From Oscarella lobularis (lineage: Eukaryota; Porifera; Homoscleromorpha; Homosclerophorida; Oscarellidae), in assembly GCF_947507565.1 (NCBI RefSeq), contig NC_089186.1:496001-560000 (forward strand): a stretch of 64,000 nt of DNA, in the 5' to 3' direction. Under the pieces are notes generated by a model, which did not search any database, was not told where the DNA came from, and saw only the letters and a list, made by a program, of their open reading frames with translations. This document shows, one piece after another, positions 21,073-31,499 of this stretch (positions are counted from its first letter, which is position 1; each line of letters begins with the position of its first letter). The position numbers and the translations under genes were made by a program.

Positions 21073-22020
21073 CCAAGGCACTTTCATCTTACAGGTGGGC
21101 TCATCAGGTGTACGTACGTCAATACGTAAAACATCAAATCCATAATTCGCTTCACATTCACAATTCGTTGATGATCAGAAAAAAAGATAACAGATGGAAG
21201 TTCTCTCAATTTTTCTCTCGACTCGAAAAGGGGTCGCGACACGAGCAGGAGTGGATTACAGCTTGCCGTTTGTTAGACCTACTGTACTTCTTCTACTACA
21301 GAACAGGAAAACGACGAGATGAATTCATTGTGCAGGATGTGGATACAATAACGTTTGCATAAACTCTCGCTGCTGCGTTAAACACACAGTACACGTTTGC
21401 ATTTCACTGCTGCACAACCTGTGACCAATCGATCGCAAAGGTTTTTTCATCTGCCATAATCGAGCTGTGGTTGCTATACATCTGTACAATCACTATTGGA
21501 AAGAAAAACCTGCCCGGTAGTACAGTACGTTCATGATTCAGACTGATCCCTGATTGCCAATGAGTTTATGAATTGGCTCAACAGATGTCTGCCAGGTGGG
21601 CTCAAAGTTCGTTTGCAGGTGTAGACGTCAATCAATAAAAACATTCACTGTTATTGGTTTTCACAAGGCTTCAAAGGGGAAACGTAAATGTATATTCAGC
21701 GTAGATTCGTTCCCAGGCCCCTTGCTTCCTGTGTATACGGGAGTACATGTATACACGGAAGACAAGGAGAAGAACAGGGCCTGTGTACATTAGGTCCCCT
21801 GAGAAAATACTTCCAAACTCAAATAATAAACGCAGTTGATTTCTTTACCTATCGATGCTCTAAAGGTGATCGAAAGCTAATTGCTCGGAATTTCCCGGCC
21901 CTTTTCTCCGCCTAATCCTTTCGCTTCCTTTGTTTATGGTTACGCCTACGTGACCATATTGTAAGCTTCCATGTTTTCTTGGCGTAAGAAACATTAGGAA
22001 GTCAACGCTTATAGCACTTC
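21073..22020. other. Spacer without recognised gene
   Basis: Open frames are short and unlike known proteins. A promoter-like block (cctttcgcttcctttgtttatgg) lies at 21914-21937 on the minus strand. The rest shows no clear structure. Confidence 0.25.
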
Positions 22021-22094
22021 TGTCTTTAGTTAGTTATATGTATATGTATGTATATGTAATACATATATGAATTTATATTTATGTATATGTATAT

Positions 22095-22200
22095 GTAATG
22101 TCTCAGACTGAAAACTGTCCACTGTGAGTCTCATTGAAATTCCTCCTCACGTCAAGGACTAGAAATTGATGCTCCAGTACCTACTGGACGAGCACAATAT
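22095..22200 (+). pseudogene. AGXT: AGXT 3'-end fragment 6 (one exon)
   Basis: Only the exon with VSLIEIPPHVKD and LMLQYLLDEHNI is left. A one-base loss (gactgaaaactgtccac) disturbs the RLPTV region. Followed by the same flank as the other fragments (gcgcgtaggacgaagcgttgg). Confidence 0.62.
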
Positions 22201-22522
22201 TTTTGTCAATATATTTTATGAACGCGTGCTTCCTTACGTCTTGTTTGAAAGAGATGTGTAAATGTGTCACGTGTCTTCGAGATTCATTATCCCTTTTGAT
22301 CTCCGTTGATTGCGAAAGGAGCGCGTAGGACGAAGCGTTGGCGCGTTCGAATACATTGCAGAAGCGACTAGAGTCCAAGAGGTAAGCTCCGATCGAACGG
22401 GACCTCTCAAAAAAGCGTTTTCCTGTTTTGCCTATCTCTCGACGGCTTCTTCGCTAGCCATAGCGTACGCGCTTTGGCAAGAACGCGTCTATCGAGCACT
22501 ACTCATCCTGCGTCCAGATGGC

Positions 22523-22558
22523 AACGAGCTCGAGTCGAGCTCGAGTCGAGCTCGAGCG
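22523..22558 (+). repeat. Short tandem repeat of GAGCTCGAGTC
   Basis: Three units of an 11-12 base self-complementary motif (gagctcgagtcgagctcgag). Other copies of the flank have a single unit, so it expanded here. Confidence 0.7.
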
Positions 22559-22572
22559 TCTTTTGTGACCAC

Positions 22573-22605
22573 ACCCACCTTCCCTCGCTTTCTTTATTGA
22601 TACAG
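22573..22605 (-). promoter_or_regulatory. Orphan copy of the shared peptide-promoter block
   Basis: Minus-strand TATCAATAAAGAAAGCGAGG then GAAGGTGGGTG, a slightly changed form of the block. No peptide frame lies downstream on that strand. Confidence 0.38.
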
Positions 22606-22859
22606 TTACGTTTGCGTTGACGAAGACGAAGTCATCTACAATAGCGTCGTTCTTCACCTCCTTCTTTCGGTCTGCTCTCGTCTTCGCGTCATCGAGCATC
22701 GATCAGCCATGCAGCCTCATACATATATCCATCGTTCCAATTCTAAATTTAGTTGGATAATTTGCGCTCGCGTGCAGTTCCTTAATTAATTCGCTAAATC
22801 AAGGAAGAGTAAGTGAGAATCTACGCAAGAAGCGACGGACCGTTTTGGGCACTTTATTT

Positions 22860-23126
22860 CACAATTAGGACATACAGTACCCATATCTATGTATGTCTGA
22901 TGCAACTCAAAACAAAGGCCGAGAGTTGTGATTAGTTTCGGAGCGTTGCAGATAAAAGTGAAAGTCTGCATGACCCCCGGTGTGAAGGATGCGCAAGAGC
23001 AAACAATGCCTGGGCCAATGTTCTGACAGGCATAGCAGCATTGACAACGCGCTCTTCTGAGTTGACTACGACGGCCGCATAGACAGAGATAAGAAGGACC
23101 ACCAGGAGAAAGCGTAGTGATGTCAT
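22860..23126 (-). pseudogene. Family B peptide pseudogene
   Basis: The leader reads MTSLRFLLVVLLISVYAAVV from the ATG at 23124-23126, but after NSEERV a deletion of about 40 bases relative to the gene at 14385-14639 removes the start of the mature domain and shifts the frame. The remaining cysteine codons (CQCCYACQNIGPGIVCSC in another frame) and the TFTFIC end are still recognisable. Promoter and AATAAA regions are both conserved. Confidence 0.7.
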
Positions 23127-23228
23127 TGCTGAATCCGTACACGTATAGTGACCACTGCGTCAAAGTATCCTCTATACGTAGACTATAGATATCGTGAAGT
23201 GCGCAGTTCGTTTTGGACCTCAATTCTC

Positions 23229-23260
23229 GCCCACCTTCCCTCGCTTCCTTTGCTTATACT
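23229..23260 (-). promoter_or_regulatory. Shared promoter block before the family B pseudogene
   Basis: Minus-strand AGTATAAGCAAAGGAAGCGA then GGGAAGGTGGGCG, about 105 bases before the start codon at 23126. Same layout as 14732-14760. Confidence 0.6.
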
Positions 23261-23508
23261 GTAGTTACGCCTATCTAAGCTTCCATGTTATCTTGGTGGA
23301 CCTGCGTATATAAAGTCGTCACAGGCGGAAAGGCGCCCACCAACGCTTAGCTAAGCTATACAAATAAGAACGCGCTGTCGGTTTGTAATCATTTACGACG
23401 TGTACGTGAATGATACAGATAGGTAAGTTGCTCTTTCTCACGTAACTAACAGCACTCTACCAGAGCTATTTTTAGTCTGCAATTCGTACCCCACAGTACT
23501 GAATGCAC

Positions 23509-24384
23509 TCAAGGACCCGGCAGTCGCCGCCGTGGCAAGACTTGTGCAAATTCGTTAGGGTCAGTGTCGAAAGTGAACGCGAGAATGTTGAGTCCGAATA
23601 AAGTTCCCCAGGCGTTGTTTCCTACAGTGTTGGGGGATTCGATATTCGGAACGACGGAGACAAGCTCAGCTCCGTTGAAAAAATATTTCACAGTGACGTT
23701 GACGTTGAAAGGGGCCCCAGACTGGGACACAACGTAAACGGAGAATCTGGATTCTGATGGCGGCCCATTTTCAACGGCAACTACACGCATGCAAAAAGGC
23801 TAAGAGCACTAAAGTAGAAGCAAACCCTGACTGGCTTACTTGTTGCTGATTCGAATCCACCTTCGCTATCGCTTCCTGATATATCGTCAGGTCCAACTGT
23901 TACAACCCACCTTCCATTGGTGATGGAACTGATAATGCCAGAGCACGTTCTCGGCGACATTCCATTAAGATTATCGCAGAAACCGCTACGTTCCAGTCCG
24001 TCGGCTGGCAGTTGCAGGGCGAGGTCAATGTTGTCGTCGGACGTCCAGCGGACTTCAACTCGCCAGATGCCAAATACGCACGGTAGGCGATCGTTTGTAA
24101 TGCATAGTTCTGCCGCCGCATAAAAAAAACACTATATGCTTACCGAAGGTAGAGAAGCACTGGTATATCTAACTTGTCGTCACGTTTGTTCCAGATGCTG
24201 CAACCACGTCCTCATGTCCATCAGCGCCGCATTTGTATGCGTATTCTGAGGAAAGAATGGCTCCCAGACTCCACGCAGCGGCAGCTCGCTTGATGCAATC
24301 ACAAGGCGTTGTGAGCGAAGAGACTAGGACTCTACACGGAGAGGGCAGTGACTGAGATGAGGGACAACACGACAGCTCGACCAT
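23509..24384 (-). CDS. Unknown multi-exon protein, probably extracellular (5' end unresolved)
   Basis: Two exons join cleanly on the minus strand: 24109-23840, reading VFGIWRVEVRWTSDDNIDL and later GRWVVTVGPDDISGSDSEGG, is spliced in phase 1 to 23780-23509, reading AVENGPPSESRFSVYVVSQS, GAPFNVNVTVKYFF and FGLNILAFTFDTD. A further exon probably ends at 24144, but I could not reconcile its phase, so the start is uncertain. The alternating hydrophobic strands, NVT sequon and cysteines suggest a beta-sandwich secreted or surface domain. No family recognised. A frameshifted copy lies at 14940-15350, and a third copy of the 3' end at 25358-25455. Confidence 0.5.
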
Positions 24385-24505
24385 TACAGAGTTTCCATCG
24401 CTTCGGAAGGGCCAGAGATTTTTTTCGTTATCTCTGTCTCATCACAGCTGTCATCATAGTAATTAATTCGCTACCGTAAATAATCGCGACGTACATCACT
24501 CTGAG

Positions 24506-24995
24506 CTGAGTCACATTCGTCACGGCAAAGAGGCTCCTAGTAATCACCGCAGTTATTTTTGCTAATGACGGGTTATGACGTACTGGTTGGATGATGGCAA
24601 TTGCGATAGGCTAGTACATTCAGCGTCGATTATGCCGGTGTCTTTGCTTCGTCCGCCAGAAAAGATGGCGAGCATTTCTAGCGACAGAGGACACGATAGC
24701 TCTCGTCTTAGAAAAACGTATTAGACCACCGATGATAAACAACTGCATGTATTTCAATACATTTGAGTAGGACTTAGGTGAGATTGCCTCTCACTACTTT
24801 CCGCTTGCAAGCAGTAGGCCGTCTTATCGCCGCCGGACCTTTTTTTCATCATGGCTACTACACTGATAGCCAACCCGAGTCAATCTGACCTGTCGTAGAA
24901 GCAGTGCAGTGGATGTCAACATTGGTACAGACTTGTCCCGAAGACCGTTGAACTGAGAGTTCCTATGATAGAAAGAAAGAAGAGAGGCGACTTCG
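24506..24995. repeat. Duplicated segment D1, partner at 4476-4960
   Basis: Matches the segment at 4476-4960 (ttatttttgctaatgacg, gtactggttggatgatgg, gattgcctctcactac). No gene recognised. Confidence 0.65.
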
Positions 24996-25357
24996 AGCCA
25001 TTCTGGAATAGGAAGCTAGTGGCTGGTCAAATTGGATTTTGGCTTAGGTCCGGTCACGTCAAGAGAATATATAGAAGAGCGGCAAATAATTAGGTAACAG
25101 GAAGCTAATGGCTTGGGCAAATAATTAGATGTTAGCGTTTGTTCCGTCACGTCACGAGAGGAGTACAGCAGAATCATCAATAGTTACCGACGCGAGAAAA
25201 CGACTGTAATTCTACGAATTAAATGCATCCTTTTTAGCTGCGAGTACGGACAGCAAGAGAAGCGTTGTCACGTGACACGCACAGGTTTTTCGTTGTTTTG
25301 AAGTTTTCTGTGCATGCTTTGCAACGAAATGGATGTAAACAAGGACAGAAAGCTATT
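24996..25357. other. Spacer without recognised gene
   Basis: Holds a loose direct repeat (gcaaataattag at about 25082 and 25118). No coding frame of note. Confidence 0.25.
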
Positions 25358-25455
25358 TATAGCTCTGCAATCCGTGCTGAATGCACTCAAAAAGATTTGG
25401 TGGTGGCGTGACTTGTGCAAAGGTGTTAGGGTCAGTGTCAAACGAGAACGTTAGT
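25358..25455 (-). pseudogene. 3'-end scrap of the secreted-looking gene
   Basis: About 100 bases match the last codons and 3' flank of the gene at 23509 (gacttgtgcaaa, gttagggtcagtgtc, gagaacgtt). At about 25455 the sequence switches to the family A 3' flank (tggagaggggtcatgac). Confidence 0.55.
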
Positions 25456-25670
25456 GGAGAGGGGTCATGACCTTTTTGGGTGCAGGTCCAACTGCCTCGC
25501 CATTATGAAGGGTATAGTCGCTCTTTGTACGCGCGCTCGGAGACCAGACGAATTCTGATGCCAGAATTGTTTCAACAAAAACGACAATTTCGCGCGCAGA
25601 CAAAGTCACTACATGCCGACATACCACAAACATGCAGATATCAGAGTATCACGAGACCATGATCGGCTTC

Positions 25671-25901
25671 TCAGCTCCTGCTCCTCATGCACAAATTATA
25701 TACACTCTCCGAAAATTCCACCACAGCAATCGCTGCATTGCAGCATTCCCTTGTACTTTGCATGGCCAACGTCGTAGTTTGAGAAGCAGCACCGAGTTCC
25801 CGCAGGGACTGCTCGTTCTCATGATCTTGGACGAAGTTGGCGCCAAAGCGCCAAAGCAAAGGGCATGCAGCAAGAGAGACGACGAGAATAAACTTGTACA
25901 T
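25671..25901 (-). pseudogene. Family A peptide pseudogene
   Basis: Leader MYKFILVVSLAA from the ATG at 25901, then a duplicated gcgccaaagc unit inserts residues into the signal peptide (CPLLWRFGANF), and a deletion after NEQS shifts the frame (LRELGAASQ). The cysteine pattern is lost. The upstream sequence equals that of the two-domain gene at 16648-17016. Confidence 0.7.
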
Positions 25902-26329
25902 GTTCGGTTTGTCGCGACGGTGGAATGAGGAGAAAGATCTACTCGCGTTGCTTACGAGCCATGGCGAGTTTCCGCCCTCGAAAATATCTCTAACTTTGTT
26001 GGCACTTCTGCGACGCTCTTTCACTAATGTGGCGTCGATTTGAGGCGGGCGAATCTTTCTCCCACCTACAGGCAAGAGCCAGCTAGTTAGCCTAGAGCTT
26101 GAACATGCATATGGCGCAGGTTAGCCTCGGAGACCCAAACCTTTCGCTTGATCGTTGCAGCAGGCAATTCCTCCAAAGATGAAGTATTTCTATTGAGAGA
26201 GGTCATGAGGTTTTCGTGGTGCACGTCAAACTGCCGCTCCGTTATTGATTAAGATGAAGGGTATACATTCGCTCTTTGTACGCGCCCGGAGACCAGGAGA
26301 ATTCTGATGCAATAAAGAATAGTTTCGCG

Positions 26330-27300
26330 CACAGAAATAGACGCTACATGCAGACATATACGACAAACAGAAGTCAGAGTTAACGGGACCATGATCGGCT
26401 TCTCAGCTCACAAATCCCCTCCGCAAATGCAAGTCACGGGACGGCCATGTGAACCGATACACTCTACGAAAGCCCCACTACAGCATTCGCTGCATGGTGG
26501 CAGTTTGGGATACAGTGCATGGCAGCTTGAGAGGCAGCACTGAGTTCCTGCAGGAACGCACTGCTCGTTCTCATGATCTTGGACAAAGTTGGCGCCGAAG
26601 CAAAGGGCAGCAAGAGAGACGACGAGAATGAACTTGTGCATGTTGTCGCGGCTGTGGAATGTCCCGTGCAAGCACGCAAAATCCGACGAGTATACCACGG
26701 TCATCTGTCGCTACCATCTATGACGCTTTTTACTGTAGTGGCGGTGATCTGTTTTATTCCTATCCAAAAGCACTTATTAGGTGCGAGAACCACTGGCCAG
26801 CCTACAGCATGCTGACGCTGTGCACGAGCAAAAAGAACGCACTCTGCGTCCAAAAGTGTGCACCCCAATCCCGCGCAGCGCGTGTACACTTCCTTTGATC
26901 GATTGCAGGGAACAGGCGGGGGAAAAAGGGCGCAGCGGGACTGGGACACGTTCACCGCATCAATACACGAGACACTTTCACCGTACACACAAGCAACATG
27001 CATACGTCTCAACTCGACATCGGCATATATGAGGTAATGATACTGGGTGCTTGTGTGCCGTGAAGAGTATCGAAAAACATGCGATCTCTATGTGAAGAAA
27101 AAACATCGTCTTGCAGCAGACGTCCGGTGGCGGGCTCGTTCTACAATGCGCGCACGTCAGATGATAGCCTTTGTTACGAAGAACGCAGCACGTACTCCAG
27201 CTGACGCTTTTTGGGGAGAGAAGGAACTGGTATCTCACGCGTCTGTAGGTGATGAAACGGAAGAAACACCATTTAATAATCTAAAATGGTCAGCCGCTTA
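26330..27300. repeat. Duplicated segment D2, partner at 15340-16330
   Basis: About 1 kb, direct orientation, see partner. Differences include the loss of a gcatg unit in the peptide and an extra cgcagcgcgtg near 26873. Confidence 0.78.
26408..26641 (-). CDS. Secreted cysteine-rich peptide, family A
   Basis: A 77-residue frame from the ATG at 26639-26641: leader MHKFILVVSLAALCFGA, mature start NFVQDHENEQ, ten cysteines (C-x6-CC-x3-C-x9-C-x2-CC-x6-C-x9-C-x-C), ending CICGGDL. The CC-x3-C loop is three residues shorter than in the gene at 12776. It is the intact sister of the frameshifted copy at 15466-15700 within the duplicated 1-kb segment. Secreted; function unknown. Confidence 0.76.
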   Translation of the reverse strand: MHKFILVVSLAALCFGANFVQDHENEQCVPAGTQCCLSSCHALYPKLPPCSECCSGAFVECIGSHGRPVTCICGGDL

Positions 27301-28140
27301 CGCACGTGTCTCCGTCAACGGCTAGCCAATGCTGTGAGTTGAGCACACTATTAGATGGGCTATGGATGGAGCACCGTACTTGTACTCAATCAGATTCTCC
27401 TAGGAATATCAAGAGAGAAGTCTCGACTGTGAAGCGTAGGAACACACCTGCAGTTCGCTACTAAAATTGTATTTCCTAATTTCAATTGGTATTTCCTAAT
27501 TTCAATTAGTTGACCATGGGCTGACTCCCGTATTGAAGGTTAGATGTGGAGATGTCCTTTGTTTCAGGGAGAAAGGTAACAGTGTTTCATTTTATTTTAG
27601 CTCAGTAATACTCAGACGTATTTCAATTAGAAGAATTCTGGAGAACGACGCTGGTCGGTTCTCGCTCACGTGCGCTCTTCTCATTGGTCGCAAGGTGTTA
27701 GTATCCGGGTTAGTCTTAAGTGTTTTCTTCGATCTTCGAGCACACAGAAGTCCGAAGCCCCAGCTCGCCGAACGCTCATCTCAACGACTCTATCTCAGCC
27801 GTGAAGCGCATGCCACTCGGATTTGTCGACGCCAATTGGTAAGCGCACGCTTCCCTTACAGCTTCGCCCGCGCAACCGTTGTCGCGCGTCCGTCTCTGCG
27901 CGTCTCGCGGCGTCTCGCGGCCTCCAGCGGCGTCTCGCGGCATCGAGCGACGTCGAGCGGCGTCGAGCGAGCGTCGGCGTGACTGCTTTTACTCCCCAAC
28001 GACTTTTTCGCGCGGCGACGTGACGCGACGACGCGCGTAATCCACTCGCCTTTAGGCGATCCTTCATCGCGTGCACCCGCGCTTCGTTTTATTTCATTCC
28101 CATCTTCTTTTTTTTCTAGTTTGGCGACGAACGAGTGAAG
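27301..28140. other. Region without assigned gene, includes CGTCTCGCGG simple repeats
   Basis: At about 27893-27975 a run of cgtctcgcgg, catcgagcga and cgtcgagcg units makes both strands open by chance. Pyrimidine-rich tracts follow. A tandem ttggtatttcctaatttcaa pair lies at 27468-27507. No gene supported. Confidence 0.4.
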
Positions 28141-28479
28141 AAAAATGCCACGAGGCCAACGCGACGAACAGGTTCGCAATCCTTCGGGGCCCCCAGTGGT
28201 GTAGGCGTGCACTTAGGGGGCGGGGCTTCCTGCAATGTACACGGCGCGGAGTGCCTGCGATGCTACTGCCCGCGCTCGTGGGCATAGAAAAATTTCCGAC
28301 AGTCTAACCTTTAGGTCTGGTTTCGAAAAGTCTAATCGAGGGCGGGTTGGGGTTCGCGAGTAGGGGCGGGTGGCGGTTGCAGCGCACGAAGCCCAATGGT
28401 GTACGTTGCAGGGAGTGTAGAAGGACAACACTTAGGCGTAATGTAATGGCGGTCTCTTCCTCACGTGCTCGGTCTGCAT

Positions 28480-28790
28480 CACCACAGCGACTACGTTAGT
28501 TTGCACGGGTCCTCTCCCTTTGCACTAAGGTTTTAGTCGGCGGCTGCTAGTAGGGTAGGGCGGTTTGTGTAGTTGGCTTGTAGCTCCTTCCCTTCACGTA
28601 CTTAGCTAGCAGCCGCCACGTGCTTTAGACCATTTTTCAATGGATTTGTGAGGTAATCTAGGATGATTAGAATATAGGCATATTTTAGGTCAATGGATTA
28701 ATAAGGTAATCTAGGGTGATTAGAATATAGGCATATTTTAGGTCAATGGATTAATGAGGTAATCTAGGTTTTTGATCATGTTATTTCTTT
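28480..28790 (-). repeat. Dispersed repeat R1, inverted and diverged copy
   Basis: Complement of the repeat at 3262-3560 (ggcggctgctag, cttagctagcagccgccac, attttaggtcaatggatta). Within it the unit ending atattttaggtcaatggatta is itself tandemly repeated about three times (28640-28760). Confidence 0.6.
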
Positions 28791-28804
28791 TAGGGTAGTC
28801 TAGT

Positions 28805-29074
28805 TGATTTTATTTGCAGGTTTTAGATTTTATTTGCAGGTTTTTGATTTTATTTACAGGTTATGGATTTTATTTGCAGGTTTTTGATTTTATTTGCAGG
28901 TTTTTGATTTATTTACAAGTTTCTGATTTATTTGCAGGTTTTAGATTTTATTTGCAGGTTTTTGATTTTATTTGCAGTTTTTTGATTTTATTTGCAGGTT
29001 TTTGATTTTATTTGCAGGTTTTTGATTTTTGCAGGTTTTTGATTTTATTTGCAGGTTTTGATATTGTTCACAGG
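28805..29074 (+). repeat. Minisatellite of about fourteen units, TTTTTGATTTTATTTGCAGG
   Basis: Units of about 17-20 bases follow one another with small changes (ttacagg, ttgcagt, one unit shortened to gatttttgcagg). Each unit looks like a pyrimidine-rich 3' splice site ending in CAG/G. The translated frame is low-complexity and not considered coding. Confidence 0.85.
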
Positions 29075-29579
29075 CTTTTTATTTTAATCCACATTTTTTA
29101 CAGGTGTCTTTATATTTATGTATTCATTTATTCTGTTTTTAGAGTACAATTCTAAGAATTCAAATTTAGCTGCGAAATCGATTTGCAAAGGTAAGCGTTT
29201 TCAGTCATTATATAATTTTCTTTTCATTGATACGATATTGCCAGGAGAGGAATGAAGAAAGAGGACAGCTCAAGATTGAGAACTTTGTGTTTTTTTATAT
29301 CGCATGGTACTGTAGTTGCATGCGTCGTTCTCTTGATCTCCAGGTATGGAGACAAGAGGCATCAGTTAGCCTTCTGTGTAGTGCGCGAATCCCACGCGTC
29401 GCGTTGCCTGAAAATGAGCGCGCGCGCGGGGGTCTTCCATTGACGCTTCGCGAGTCCCACGCGGCTGCGCGTATCTCCACTCCCGTAGCATGAGCGAGCG
29501 CGCGTCCCTTCCGCTAACGCTGTGTCCCACGTGTCGCCCCACTCGCGTGTTCGTGAAAGTAGGTAAAATTATGGCAAAA

Positions 29580-29890
29580 TTTTTTATTTAAAACATCCCG
29601 GATTAATAAAAAACTGAATTAAAAGTTCTCTCGTTTTTTCTTCGTCTTCCTCCCGTCGTCCTTGTCCTGCGCTGCCGCTTGACCTCCTTGGCCAAGCGGT
29701 GGGACTGAGACTGCAGTCCCCACAGTGGGGTGGGACTGAGACTGCAGTCCCCACAGTGGACTTTAACCCAAGTCCACAGGGGAACGGCGGATTAGCCTCC
29801 GGCCGCCAAGGAGGGTGGCGCATATTAGCCTCCAGCCCACAAGGAGGGAGACTTTAACCCAAGTCCCCAGGGTGATGGCTTCGTCGACGT
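29580..29890. repeat. Direct and near-inverted repeats, G/C-rich
   Basis: gtgggactgagactgcagtc occurs twice (from about 29699 and 29730), ttaacccaagtcc twice, and attagcctcc with caaggaggg twice. The module could form hairpins (cagtccccacagtgg with gtggggactg). A minus-strand open frame through it ends REEDEEKTRELLIQFF. Nothing assigned. Confidence 0.5.
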
Positions 29891-29906
29891 CTGCTTCTTT
29901 CTTCAT

Positions 29907-30600
29907 CTACATCGTCAGATTGATCGATGATGCCTTCAAAACAGAAATCAAAGAAATATTAAATAATAATGAAATTCTATAGTATTCGCTGCTGTAGATG
30001 GACGTAGAAACACTGCTGTGGAGGAGGGAACTGATCCATATGCCAGTATCAATACCTACAATAAAATGTCCAATATTAGCCAAAATTGAAAGCGTGTGGT
30101 CAATTTGGTGGCACAGAATCAACCGGGCAACTAATCCCCACGATTTCATAACAAAATATCGAGAATCGGAGAGGTGACCCAAATCACCAAAAACCGTGTG
30201 CTATAGTTCAGGGACGCTAAAAATCTCGACCTCGCGAATATCCAAATAAACGCGCTAGATCCTTTCTAATAGGCTAGTATAACAACTCCGCGTGGTCGAA
30301 CGGTTCGTGCGAGCAAAAATTCAGGAGAAAAACGCTAATTGATTCGGGAAGACAAAAGCGCACCTTTTCGGACGGTTTCTTCGGACTTGAGCGGACGTTC
30401 TCGATGGAAAAGTGCTTCGCAGGTGTAGATCTCAGCAAAAAAACGAGACGAACGTGATCGGCGACGTCCTGGTGGAGGGATTCGTCTTTTTCATCGCCTA
30501 AAACGGGCACCCTATCGCTCATACGCTTACCGATGCCTTTTATGCATTCGTCGCTAGCTTCCGCGTCGTCGTTGTCGCCGAAATCGATCGTTTTTTCCTT
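29907..30600 (-). CDS. Unknown spliced gene, partial model
   Basis: On the minus strand an exon with acceptor at about 30600 reads KTIDFGDNDDAEASDECIKG, continues through MSDRVPVLGDEKDESLHQDV and DHVRLVFLLRSTPAKHFSIE, and meets a donor after KKPSEK near 30365. A second open piece around 30200-30040 reads VFGDLGHLSDSRYFVMKSWG and LILCHQIDHTLSILANIGHF. The joining phase was not proven and neither end is defined. Composition differs from the peptide arrays. The protein family is not recognised. Confidence 0.3.
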
Positions 30601-30949
30601 CTACGAGACGTTTCTTCTCCTTCGATCACGTGTTCGCTTCCCGATGTCCGGGCAGTTCGACCATAGATTGTTCGACGAAGGACCCTGCGAAAAATCGATC
30701 TACGATAGCCTACGCTTCATAAGAAACGCGGTTTTAACAGCCGTGTTCCGTGTTCGTCGATTAAATAATTCAACGACCTATAGCACCAAAGTCGACTGCT
30801 AGAGGGACTTGGCGATGATCTGGGTCTAATGAATCAACAACGAGTGAGTCGTGGTCATGGATACTAGCCAAACGGCCTTGTGTATATATCGAGTCAACGT
30901 AAATCGTAAGAGCAAGTCATGATATCGTTCATATGTCAGGCATTGATTG

Positions 30950-31210
30950 TCAAGCGCAGCAAAATGGTCTAATCACGCAGCATGATTCCGTGATGGTAAT
31001 AGGACCAAAAAAGTGAGGGCGACAGGCGCAGCTAATTGATGAGCAGTTGGGCCAGTGCGACGCACATACCGGACCACAGGCAGTTCTGCACTTCAGTCTC
31101 CCTAACAAAAACGCAACTCGCTTGGCGGGCCGTTTCGAGTCACAGCCGACAAGGAAAGTTGCATAGATAGAGACAACAACCAAAACCTGAAGAAGACGCA
31201 GTTTTCTCAT
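30950..31210 (-). CDS. Secreted cysteine-rich peptide, family C
   Basis: An 86-residue frame with a signal peptide (MRKLRLLQVLVVVSIYATFL) and a basic region KRPAKR. The mature core is CRTACGPVCASHWPNC then CAC, that is C-x3-C-x3-C-x6-C-x4-C-x-C, followed by a further CC and a terminal CC. The cysteine core resembles family B, so the two families are probably related, but leader and tail differ. A broken relative is at 34285-34510. Function unknown; secreted disulfide-rich peptide. Confidence 0.7.
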   Translation of the reverse strand: MRKLRLLQVLVVVSIYATFLVGCDSKRPAKRVAFLLGRLKCRTACGPVCASHWPNCSSISCACRPHFFGPITITESCCVIRPFCCA

Positions 31211-31499
31211 TCCTCAATCCAAGACGACGTCAGAATGAATGAACACTTGGATTCGCGCCAGCTGATTATATATCTTTTTTCCTTCGCTTCCGACACTTCC
31301 ACACGTGGTGTCGGCTTCTCGCAGAAATTGCGTCACTGCTTTTCTTAGAACATGCATGCATCTAAGCGAAGGCCCGTAGAGCGATCGGACCAATATTAGT
31401 GATGGGACTAAAGATGCTTGCACTTTTCTGTTTGCCCAACGAGTAAATAATATTTTGTCACAAACTGTTTAGAAGACGTGAAGTTCGTAAAATCTATCC

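Larger units (their letters stand above)
28145..29345 (+). other. Possible small spliced gene (weak)
   Basis: A start in good context (gaagaaaaatgcc) opens MPRGQRDEQ and reaches a CAG/GT donor at about 28172. A second exon-like piece at 29143-29190 is bounded by tttttag and G/gtaagcg, and a third begins near 29244 (ERNEERGQLKIENFVFFYIA). Frames can be joined but no domain is recognised. The long intron would contain repeat R1 and the minisatellite. Treat as a hypothesis. Confidence 0.2.

Noticed and set aside
27533-27982. Long plus-strand open frame ending in an Arg/Ser-rich tail
   Set aside because: The tail is the CGTCTCGCGG simple repeat, open on both strands; no leader, domain or splice support.
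28814-29005. Open frame rich in FICRFLIL-like repeats
   Set aside because: It is the translation of the minisatellite; periodic DNA, not a membrane protein.
28640-29074. CRISPR array from regular repeats
   Set aside because: Repeats are contiguous without unique spacers, and the genome is eukaryotic.
29227-29493. 88-codon plus-strand frame as a complete gene
   Set aside because: No ATG in context and the second half is G/C-rich sequence open on both strands; kept only as part of a weak multi-exon hypothesis.
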